This document shows positions 57,369 through 64,000 of a stretch of 64,000 bases of DNA, piece after piece. Position 1 is the first letter of the stretch. Each line of letters begins with the position of its first letter. The position numbers were made by a program, and so were the translations under genes. The notes beneath the pieces are model-generated. The model ran no database searches and was not told the origin of the DNA. It saw only the letters and a program-made list of their open reading frames with translations. The DNA lies in NCBI RefSeq assembly GCF_009982895.1, contig NZ_WXZL01000003.1, positions 124,001 to 188,000 of the forward strand, written 5' to 3'. The DNA comes from Deinococcus alpinitundrae. Its GTDB lineage: Bacteria; Deinococcota; Deinococci; Deinococcales; Deinococcaceae.

Positions 57369-57966
57369 ATCGTGCAGCGACCCGGCCGGTCGCCTCCTCG
57401 GTGGCCAGTTGCCGTGCTTGGAGCGGCCAGCGTTGCTCCAAGCGCAGCCCGAAGCCGGTCCATCGCCACAGACTCAGGTTCCGGCTGAGTGCTCCAGGGC
57501 CGCGCGGGTAGGTTGTTTCCAGCGTGGCCAGGCGGCCATCCGGCAGCGCGCTCAGGGCCATGACCGGCTGGTAGAGGGGACTGCCGACCCAGCGTTCCCG
57601 GTAGCGCCCACCGCCGAGCGGCGTCAGCACGGCGATCTGGGCGCTCAGACCTGCCGCGTCGTGGTTGCCGAGTACAGGCGATGGCAGCGTGAGCCAGCGC
57701 CGGGTGGGCCAGTCTTTCCAGGGTCGCCACACCGCCAGCACGCAGTCGGGCTGTCCGTCGCCGGTCACGTCGGCGTATGTGGCGTCCAGCACGCGCCACT
57801 TGGGTGGCAGTCGCAGCGCTGGGCAGGGCCGGTTCAGCCGCACCTGCCCGGCGGGCGTGAGCTGGCCCCGGCTGTTGACCGCCTGCCAGGACGCCGCGCC
57901 GCCCCCGGCCAGGGCGGGCAGCAAGCTTGAGAGTAGGCCCAGGGCCAGCAGACCGGCCCCGCTCAT
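57367..57966 (-). CDS. Exported protein with calcium-loop (VCBS/FG-GAP-like) motif
   Basis: A 199-residue protein with a signal peptide (AGLLALGLLSSLLPALAGG). The segment YADVTGDGQPDCVLAVWRP fits the D-x-T-G-D-G-x-x-D calcium loop of VCBS/FG-GAP repeats, but only one copy is seen. LSALPDGRLATLETTYPRG is a second propeller-like strand. I cannot assign a function. Its start lies inside the end of the CapA-like gene (12-base overlap), so it is co-translated as third gene of an envelope-associated operon. Confidence 0.75.
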   Translation of the reverse strand: MSGAGLLALGLLSSLLPALAGGGAASWQAVNSRGQLTPAGQVRLNRPCPALRLPPKWRVLDATYADVTGDGQPDCVLAVWRPWKDWPTRRWLTLPSPVLGNHDAAGLSAQIAVLTPLGGGRYRERWVGSPLYQPVMALSALPDGRLATLETTYPRGPGALSRNLSLWRWTGFGLRLEQRWPLQARQLATEEATGRVAAR

Positions 57967-57977
57967 GTTCCACCACC

Positions 57978-58841
57978 TCACAAAGCGCACCGGGGCAAGT
58001 CCAGCCGCGCCAGAGCAACCTCCGCTTCCTCACCGTGGGCCAGCTCGGTCTGCCCGGCCCGGTAGCGGGTGGGCACCGCGCAGGCGGCGTGCAGATGGTC
58101 GAGCCGCAGGCGCACCACCGCCCCGATGCGGGCGCTCGGAAACGGCTGGTCGAGCAGCAGGTTGCCCAGGCTGTAGAGAATCAGCGTGCGGCCCAGCAGT
58201 TCGTGGCCTTGCAGAACGTGCGGGCCGCTCCCGATCACCAGTGTGGCTCCGGCCCCGGCCAGTTGCCGGGCCAGTCGGCGCTGGCGCTCGGTGATCGGCC
58301 CATACTCGCCGCCCCAGTGAACGCCGACCACCACGTAGCGGGCCTGGGTCGCCGCCCGGCGCAGGGCCACCAGGGGCGGCGGGGTCAGGCCGTCGTCAAA
58401 AAAAGCCAGCCAGGCGACCTGGCGACCCGCGACCCGGCTGAACTGCGGCGTGCGGGTGACGGGCAGCAGGTGGTGTCGCCGCAGCATCTGGCGACTTTGC
58501 CGCTGCCCGGTCGTACCCCCGTCGAGGGCGTGGTTGTTCTCGGTGCCCAGCTGGGTCAGGGTGCGCAGGCTGCCCACCCGCGCCGGACTGGCCCGCAGAT
58601 CAAACCCCCTGGTCTGGGCCGGGGCCGTCGTGAGCGGCGATTCCAGATTGGCGTAGCTGGCCTCGGCCCGCAGCGCTGCCGCGACGGCGCGCAGGGGATC
58701 GCCGGGCCGAACAGTCCTGGCCAGGCTGATATCGCCCGCCAGCGCCAGCGTCGGGGCGGTCGGGCGGACGGGTGCCGCCGGGCCGGTTGCGGCGGCCAGC
58801 CCGGCACACAGGATCAGCCGGGAAAGCTGCCGCCCGCGCAC
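57978..58841 (-). CDS. CapA-family metallophosphoesterase-like protein
   Basis: A 287-residue protein with an N-terminal signal or anchor (LSRLILCAGLAAATGPAA). CapA/PgsA motifs are LALAGDISLARTVRPGD, YANLESPLT, LGTENNHALDGG, VVGVHWGGEYG and LVIGSGPHVLQG with LYSLGNLLLDQ. The usual N-H-x-x-D step reads NNHALD. In Bacillus such proteins take part in poly-gamma-glutamate capsule making, but the other capsule genes are absent here. GTG start 2 bases after the upstream stop. Confidence 0.85.
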   Translation of the reverse strand: MRGRQLSRLILCAGLAAATGPAAPVRPTAPTLALAGDISLARTVRPGDPLRAVAAALRAEASYANLESPLTTAPAQTRGFDLRASPARVGSLRTLTQLGTENNHALDGGTTGQRQSRQMLRRHHLLPVTRTPQFSRVAGRQVAWLAFFDDGLTPPPLVALRRAATQARYVVVGVHWGGEYGPITERQRRLARQLAGAGATLVIGSGPHVLQGHELLGRTLILYSLGNLLLDQPFPSARIGAVVRLRLDHLHAACAVPTRYRAGQTELAHGEEAEVALARLDLPRCAL

Positions 58842-58843
58842 CG

Positions 58844-60904
58844 CTAGCGCACCACCACGCCGCTGAGCCAGGGGTGGTTGGTGGGCCGCTGGCCCGCTTT
58901 CAGGCGGGCCCGCCACGCCTCGTCAGTCAGCCGCTGGGCCAGCGGCACGGTAAATTCGTACTGTGAATACACGCCGCCGCGCGCGATCTGGGTGCCGCCC
59001 CGGCCATCCGGCACCAGCGCGTAGAGTTCCTGAACCGTGCCGGTGGCTTCTTCGAGCACTTGGCCGCCGCCCGCATCGGTGGCGATATCGGCGACCACCC
59101 CGGCGAAGGGCGTTTCGCTGAACTGCGGGGTGCCGCTGTCCTCGCCGCCCTCCGGATCGGTGCTGGCGGTGGTGAGTTCTTCGAGCCAGCCGCCGTAGAA
59201 GTGAATCCGGTCGTAGTCGTCACGGCTGATCTTGCCGCCGGAAAGCTGGCGCTGACTGACCGACTGGAGGAAGGTGAGGGTGCTGTCCAGGCTGGCCAGG
59301 TTGCTGGCGGTGCGCTCCGACAACACGCCCTGGGCCTTGAGCACCGCTCTGGTCTGCTGTTCGAGCTTGAGCAGGCGTGCCCAGAGTGCCAGATTCGGCT
59401 CGACGTAGCCGCGCGGGTGCTCCGGTTCCTCGCCGCCGCCCATCTCGGCCATGACCTGCTTGGCATAGAGCAGCGTGTCGTGGCGCAGTTCGGTCCACGA
59501 TCCCAGCGCGGTGAGCAGTTCCTTGCGGCTCCAGGCGGGTGTGCGCATGAAGGCCGGAAAGCGCCCATCGCGCGCTTCGGGCTTGGCCAGCGCTGCCAGG
59601 GTATACACCCAACCGCTGTAGAGGTTGGCGTTCCAGTCGGCGGGCGTCAGTGCTGAGAACTGCTGCGTCACCTTGCCGAGCTGTGTGCCGAAGTTCCTGA
59701 ACTTGAAGTCCCCTGCCCGCTGCAACTCGTTGCGGGCCGCCGCGCTGCCGAGGGCGGCCATCAGGTCCAGGCCGCGCGGCAGCGTTCTGGGGCTGTCTAT
59801 GTCCCCGACCTCGCGGTAGACGAGCTGCTGCAGGGCCGCGCCGTCGAGGGTGAAGCGCTGACCCATCAAGCGCCAGCCCAGCGTCTCGCGCTGGCGCACC
59901 GCCGCGCCCTCGCCGGGCCGGGCCACCACAAACACGCTGTTGACACGCGGCGCAGGCAACTGCGCCAGCGCCGTCTGAAGCGCTGCGAGCCGGGCCGGGT
60001 CCGATAAGCCGCGGATATCCGGCCCTAGAGTCTGCTTGATCACGGCGGCGTACTGGGTAAAGTTCAGGTCGTCGCTCGCGCCGATCAGCAAGGTGGTCGG
60101 CTGATAAATCCGGTTCCAGAGCTTGCTGGCGGCGGCGTCCTGGCCCAGCAGCCGGGTCAGCAGCGCGGCGGTGCGGGTTTCGCTGGCGTCTGCGACCCGC
60201 AGGTTGATGCGCCCCAGCCAAGTCATCGCCTGGAAGTACTGCCTCAGCGCGGCGCTGCGGGTGTAGTGGCCCCTGGGCACGTACTGTGAGTAATCCTCGG
60301 TGAAATCCGGCGCGGTGAAGATGGGTGAGGGACCGACACCCTGATGCGCCGCGATCTGCTTGAGTTGCGCCGTGACCATGCCGCGCACGGCGGCGGGCGG
60401 CTGGGCTGCCGGGTCGATCAGTCGCTGGGCCACCGCCAGATACGCCAGTGCCTGAAGCGAGTTGGCAGCCAGCGGCGTGCCCGAGAGGGCCTGGGCCTGC
60501 GCCTGCGCTTGCGGAACCAGCCGGGCCAGCATCGCTCTCAGGCTGGGGGCCAGGCTCTCGCGCTCCAGATCGCGCAGCAGCTTGTCGAACACCAGATGGT
60601 AGATGTGCAGCGCCGAGTCGGTGGTCACGAAGACGGGCTGCTCGGCGTAGCGGGTGGCCTCGTAGAGCTGGTGAAACTGCCGCCACTGCTGCTGGTCGGC
60701 GGGCGAGATGACAAAGCCCTGGCGCGTGAGGGCCGTTCGCTGGGCCGCGCTCAGCCCCGGCAGGCCCTGGTCCTTGTCGCCGCCCAGTAGCGCCCGGTTG
60801 CTGACGCCCTTAAGGCTGAACGGCAGCCTGTAGCTGGCAGCCTGAACTGGAAGGCCGGTCAGCAGCATGAGCGGAATCGCAGCGGCCTTCAGGAATCTCA
60901 CCAT
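58844..60904 (-). CDS. DUF3160 exported protein
   Basis: A 686-residue protein with a signal peptide (LKAAAIPLMLLTGLPVQAAS). The DUF3160 pattern is clear: the start GFVISPADQQQWRQFHQLYE, VFVTTDSALHIYHLVFDKLL, LYSGWVYTLAAL, SWTELRHDTLLYAKQ and VADIATDAGGGQVLEEATG. The family is mostly alpha-helical and its function is unknown. It heads an operon with the CapA-like and calcium-loop proteins, which suggests a joint task at the cell surface. Confidence 0.88.
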   Translation of the reverse strand: MVRFLKAAAIPLMLLTGLPVQAASYRLPFSLKGVSNRALLGGDKDQGLPGLSAAQRTALTRQGFVISPADQQQWRQFHQLYEATRYAEQPVFVTTDSALHIYHLVFDKLLRDLERESLAPSLRAMLARLVPQAQAQAQALSGTPLAANSLQALAYLAVAQRLIDPAAQPPAAVRGMVTAQLKQIAAHQGVGPSPIFTAPDFTEDYSQYVPRGHYTRSAALRQYFQAMTWLGRINLRVADASETRTAALLTRLLGQDAAASKLWNRIYQPTTLLIGASDDLNFTQYAAVIKQTLGPDIRGLSDPARLAALQTALAQLPAPRVNSVFVVARPGEGAAVRQRETLGWRLMGQRFTLDGAALQQLVYREVGDIDSPRTLPRGLDLMAALGSAAARNELQRAGDFKFRNFGTQLGKVTQQFSALTPADWNANLYSGWVYTLAALAKPEARDGRFPAFMRTPAWSRKELLTALGSWTELRHDTLLYAKQVMAEMGGGEEPEHPRGYVEPNLALWARLLKLEQQTRAVLKAQGVLSERTASNLASLDSTLTFLQSVSQRQLSGGKISRDDYDRIHFYGGWLEELTTASTDPEGGEDSGTPQFSETPFAGVVADIATDAGGGQVLEEATGTVQELYALVPDGRGGTQIARGGVYSQYEFTVPLAQRLTDEAWRARLKAGQRPTNHPWLSGVVVR

Positions 60905-60976
60905 CGTTCAAGTATAGGCAGTTCGAAGGCTGGGGGCGCAGCGAAGTCGGCGCGGCGAACCGGGCCGCCGGGTGGG

Positions 60977-62227
60977 TCAGCCCGGCGCCCCGGCCACCAC
61001 CAGCGCTTCCAGCTCACGCGGGTAGAGGCTCAGGCGCTCGTTGCCGCTGGACGTGACCACCAGCGTATCCGAGTGGCGAAATCCGGCGAACTGAGGCACG
61101 TAGAGGCCCGGCTCCACTGAAAACACCATGCCGGGCTCGATGACGGTGTGGTCGTCCAGGTCCAGAAACGGGTGCTCGTGGCCTTCCATTCCGAAAGCGT
61201 GCCCGGTGTGATGGCGCACCAGATGGTCCATGCCCAGCTCGTTACGAATGAAGCGCCGCACGTCAGTCTCGACCTCGGCACAGGTGCGGCCCGGTCTGAG
61301 GGCGTCGAAACCGCGTTGCTGGGCCGCGAGCATCGCCTCAAAATACTTGACAAATTCCGGCCCCGGCTCACCGACGATCATGGTGCGCTCCAGCTCGGAT
61401 TCGTAGCCGCCCACCACGCCGTAAGCGCCAGTCACCAGCACGTCGCCCGCCGCCACCGCGCCCGCTTCGTGCAGGCCGTGCGGGTGGGCGGTGTTGCTGC
61501 CGCGAATGAACATGGCGTTGGCCGGGAGGCCCTCGCGCGACTTGGGCACGTAGCGCCCGCCCAGCTCGGAGAGCATCTCGCGGGTGGCCTGCAAGCTGGC
61601 GGTGTGCGACACCAGCAGCTCCTCAGCCCCCACCTGAATCTGCTGCTGCATCAGTCGGTGGGCATAATCGCCCCAGCGGCAAGCCTCGGTCATCAGGGCG
61701 ATCTCGGCCCCGCTCTTGATCATCCGCAGGTCGTCGACCAGGGCCACATCTGCCGTGACCGGCTGCCCCAGCACCGCGCTCAGGTTCGGTCCCCGGTAGC
61801 CCCAGTGGTGCCCGTAGCCCTCCAGATCAGCGGCCAGCGGCTTGCCCAGCACGCCCAGCCGTCCCAGCAGTTCGCGCAGAAACGTCAGGGGGTGCTTTCC
61901 GGAGCCGCCGCCGGGGTACTCGGGATAGCTGGCCGAGTCGTCGAGCGGCGGTCCCTGCTGTTCAAAATGACTGAGTTCGAGCTGCGGCAGCAGGGCGGCC
62001 AGGGTGCCGTCCGCCGTCAGCACCAGGGCGATGGGCCGCTCGGTGGGGGAGAAGAAGAAGCCGGAAAGGTACGCGACCCGCGTCGGCCCGAACACGCACA
62101 TGGCGTCCAGCCCGCGCGCTTGCAGCAGCGCGCAGAGCTTTTCGCGGCGCAGTCGGTACTCGTCGGCGCTGATTTCGAGTCTGGAGAGGGCCCCAGAGAA
62201 GGCTGGCGGTGGCGCTGAATCGGGCAT
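60977..62227 (-). CDS. M24-fold hydrolase, creatinase-like (metal ligands altered)
   Basis: A 416-residue two-domain pita-bread protein annotated by fold as Xaa-Pro peptidase. Of the five M24 metal ligands, the first Asp is absent (GDVLVTGAYG, T266), the second is Glu (YESELERT, E278), the His is kept (HTGHAFGMEGHE), the first Glu is kept (FSVEPGLY, E372) and the second is lost (FRHSDTLVVT, S386). GYxxxLERT and GxRxxDxLxV resemble creatinase and other metal-free M24 amidinohydrolases. So an amidino- or ectoine-type hydrolase is more likely than a peptidase. AAGGAG precedes the ATG. An IclR gene lies 43 bases upstream on the same strand. Confidence 0.8.
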   Translation of the reverse strand: MPDSAPPPAFSGALSRLEISADEYRLRREKLCALLQARGLDAMCVFGPTRVAYLSGFFFSPTERPIALVLTADGTLAALLPQLELSHFEQQGPPLDDSASYPEYPGGGSGKHPLTFLRELLGRLGVLGKPLAADLEGYGHHWGYRGPNLSAVLGQPVTADVALVDDLRMIKSGAEIALMTEACRWGDYAHRLMQQQIQVGAEELLVSHTASLQATREMLSELGGRYVPKSREGLPANAMFIRGSNTAHPHGLHEAGAVAAGDVLVTGAYGVVGGYESELERTMIVGEPGPEFVKYFEAMLAAQQRGFDALRPGRTCAEVETDVRRFIRNELGMDHLVRHHTGHAFGMEGHEHPFLDLDDHTVIEPGMVFSVEPGLYVPQFAGFRHSDTLVVTSSGNERLSLYPRELEALVVAGAPG

Positions 62228-62270
62228 GATGCTCACTCCTTCAGATGGGAAGCCGAGGGGAGGGGGAAAC

Positions 62271-63059
62271 TCAGTCGCTGCCGATCGGCTCGGCACTCAT
62301 CGGCTGACGAATGAGTTCGTTGGCGCATCTCGAAGCCATCCCCATGACGGCCTGGCTGACTTCCGGCACTCGCACGCGGCTCAGGCGGCTGGTCGGCCCG
62401 GCCACCCCGATGGCGGCGATGACCTTGCCCGCGCCGTTGAAGACGCCTGCCGACAAGCAGCGCACGCCCACCTCGCGCTCCTCATCGTCGAGCGCGTACC
62501 CCTGTTCTCTGACGCGGCGCAGTTCCATCAGCAGCGCGTCCTCGTCGGTAATCGTGTGCGGCGTGCGGGCCGGCAGCCCCGACTTGCGGATGATCTCGTC
62601 GAGGCGGGCGGGCGGCAGGTCAGCCAGAAAGACCTTGCCCACATCTGAGCAGTGCAGCGGCGCGATGCTACCGGGGGTGGTGAACATCCTGACCATACTG
62701 AACGGCTCGACCTGGCTGAGGTACATGGCGCTGGTGCCGTAGAGCTGAGCGATGTGGGCGGTTTCGCCGGTCAGCTCGACGAGCTCTTGCAGGTAGGGCC
62801 GCACCCGCCGCACCAGGTCGTAGCGCAGGTGCAGCGCACTGCTGATGTCCACAATCTCGGGGCCGATGTCGTAGCGCTTGGTCTGCGGGTCCTGAAACAC
62901 GTAGTTCTTGACTGTCAGGGTCTGAAGAATGCGGTGGATGGTGCTGGGCGCGAGGTTCATGGCCTGCGACAGCTCAGCGATGCTCAGGGATTTATTGGCC
63001 GCCACGATGGTGTTGACGATGTCGAGGGCACGCTCGACGCTCTGGACATTCTCGCTCAT
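62271..63059 (-). CDS. IclR-family transcriptional regulator
   Basis: A 262-residue IclR protein: winged helix at ~5-70 (VQSVERALDIVNTIVAANKS, then IAELSQAMNLAPSTIHRIL) and effector domain (TAHIAQLYGTSAMYLSQVEP, LHCSDVGKVFLADL and ALDDEEREVGVRCLSAGVF). It shares the overall plan of the IclR protein at 47.2 kb but differs enough to be a separate regulator. It probably controls the adjacent M24-fold enzyme and the DUF885 gene in response to a small carboxylate. Confidence 0.9.
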   Translation of the reverse strand: MSENVQSVERALDIVNTIVAANKSLSIAELSQAMNLAPSTIHRILQTLTVKNYVFQDPQTKRYDIGPEIVDISSALHLRYDLVRRVRPYLQELVELTGETAHIAQLYGTSAMYLSQVEPFSMVRMFTTPGSIAPLHCSDVGKVFLADLPPARLDEIIRKSGLPARTPHTITDEDALLMELRRVREQGYALDDEEREVGVRCLSAGVFNGAGKVIAAIGVAGPTSRLSRVRVPEVSQAVMGMASRCANELIRQPMSAEPIGSD

Positions 63060-63128
63060 GAAGGCTCACTCACAACAGCCCGCGCGCAGAGAAGACTCGT
63101 GTTGGATTCGAGGCATGGTCTGGAAAGC

Positions 63129-64000
63129 TTACGCGCCGAACATCTTCAGGCTGCGGGGTGACTGCATCTGGCCGTAGAGCGTTTCGATGAAGGCGGGCCA
63201 ATCGGCTTCGCTGACGTGCTCGCGCACCTCACGTACCGCCTCGTTACCGAACCAGTACGAGGCGATAAACGGTCCCCGGAACGGATAGCTGGCGAAGCGG
63301 ATGCGGCCCTCGATCCAGGGTTTCTGGCCGAATGACATGCGTTCCAGAAAATCCGTGATCCGCCCCTCGTCCCAGCCCTCGCCCATCTGATACCACGCGG
63401 CGCTGGTCGCGCTGGCGCTGCGAATCCGGCGCAGCTGCTGGTGAATGGCGTCGTTCTCGTCATCCAGCCAGTCAATCAGTTCCACGCCCTGATCGCCGAT
63501 GCCTTCCTGCACGCAGCCGGTGACGGCGTTGGCCGTGCACAGCAGCACGTCCATGGTGCTCTCGCCGCTCTGCGCCTTGTCACGGGTGTACAGCAGCTGG
63601 GTGGAGTGGCCGGGAAATACCTCGTGGCACACCAGATGCTTGAGGGCCGAGCGGGTAAAGCTCAGATCGACATTGAGGTCCATCTGGCCCAGGTTGAAAT
63701 TGCAGCGGGCAGTGTAGGGCACGTCCCGCAGGGCATTGAGCTGCATGGTGTAGTCGCCCGTCGGGTAAATGCGGGCGTCGGTGCGGCGCTGGGCCTCGGC
63801 CATGAGTTCCTTGAAGACGGGTTCGAGTTGCGCCGAGTCGAGGGTGCGCTCGGCTTCCCAGCGGTGAATCCGCTCGGCGAGGGGACCGTGCTGGATGCCC
63901 GCTTGTCCCAGCAGGGCCTCGAGCTGGCCGTGCATGGCGCTGAGTTCCTCGTCCGAGATCGGAGCGGCGGGCACGCCGACCAGCCCTTCGAGCTTCTCGC
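63129..64000 (-). CDS. DUF885-family metallopeptidase, partial (5' end outside window)
   Basis: About 290 C-terminal residues of a larger protein; the frame is open to the window edge, so the start lies beyond. The zinc motif is CHEVFPGHSTQLLY (H-E-x-x-P-G-H), as in DUF885, with ALRDVPYTARCNFNLGQMDL before it and GIGDQGVELIDW after. FASYPFRGPFIASYWFGNEAV near the C terminus is also family-like. DUF885 proteins are generally 500-600 residues, so roughly half is missing here. Its substrate is unknown. Confidence 0.82.
   Translation of the reverse strand, partial: EKLEGLVGVPAAPISDEELSAMHGQLEALLGQAGIQHGPLAERIHRWEAERTLDSAQLEPVFKELMAEAQRRTDARIYPTGDYTMQLNALRDVPYTARCNFNLGQMDLNVDLSFTRSALKHLVCHEVFPGHSTQLLYTRDKAQSGESTMDVLLCTANAVTGCVQEGIGDQGVELIDWLDDENDAIHQQLRRIRSASATSAAWYQMGEGWDEGRITDFLERMSFGQKPWIEGRIRFASYPFRGPFIASYWFGNEAVREVREHVSEADWPAFIETLYGQMQSPRSLKMFGA

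Overview
The window is GC-rich chromosomal DNA that I attribute to a Deinococcus-like bacterium. This is an inference from the gene mix, gene style and -35/-10 promoters (TTGACA/TTGACG, 17-bp spacer); no rRNA or other phylogenetic marker is present. It is almost wholly catabolic: sugar and glycan hydrolases, peptide uptake and peptidases, amino-acid and purine breakdown, each set paired with a transporter or a local regulator. I saw no tRNA, rRNA, CRISPR array, prophage or intact insertion sequence.

Layout. 1-0.6 kb: decayed IS6-family transposase. 0.6-9.1 kb: a plant-type oligosaccharide locus with an ArsR-like regulator carrying a large extra domain, a GH2 hydrolase, a CUT1 ABC importer (binding protein plus two permeases, no ATPase), one exported GH43 and one cytoplasmic GH43. 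9.1-10.1 kb: debris of an IS6 and an IS3 element. 10.1-22.4 kb: nitrogen and peptide utilisation, with an amidohydrolase, a glutamine-synthetase-like ligase and an Lrp regulator on one strand, divergent from a proline iminopeptidase, a dipeptide-type ABC importer with two tandem paralogous binding proteins, an M42 peptidase and an S9 peptidase. 22.5-30.3 kb: an SDR with a membrane-anchor extension, a SulP transporter, an aldo/keto reductase, a GH38 alpha-mannosidase and a small exported protein.

30.4-32.7 kb is decaying signalling DNA: a frameshifted NarL-type response regulator, the last ~45 codons of its histidine kinase, and a 5'-truncated, frameshifted kdpD, the last two joined head to head by an apparent deletion. 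32.7-37.0 kb: a tightly overlapping 5-oxoprolinase operon (pxpA, fused pxpB-pxpC, an SDR and a DAO-type flavoenzyme). 37.0-39.8 kb: a LOV blue-light photoreceptor histidine kinase. 40.2-47.2 kb: a xanthine/urate-type permease with a perfect CRP-like palindrome in its leader, a fused 3-oxoacid CoA-transferase, a thiolase, a GH84 hexosaminidase and glutaryl-CoA dehydrogenase.

47.2-57.3 kb is the clearest pathway: an IclR regulator, MOFRL glycerate kinase, tartronate semialdehyde reductase, hydroxypyruvate isomerase and glyoxylate carboligase on one strand, divergent from an allantoate-amidohydrolase-type enzyme, ureidoglycine aminohydrolase and malic enzyme. Together these would recover nitrogen from purine-derived ureides and turn the glyoxylate into glycerate, and the permease at 40 kb could supply the purine. 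57.3-60.9 kb: an uncharacterised coupled operon (DUF3160, CapA-like phosphoesterase, calcium-loop protein). 60.9-64 kb: an M24-fold enzyme whose metal ligands are mostly replaced (creatinase-like), an IclR regulator, and a DUF885 metallopeptidase running off the window end.
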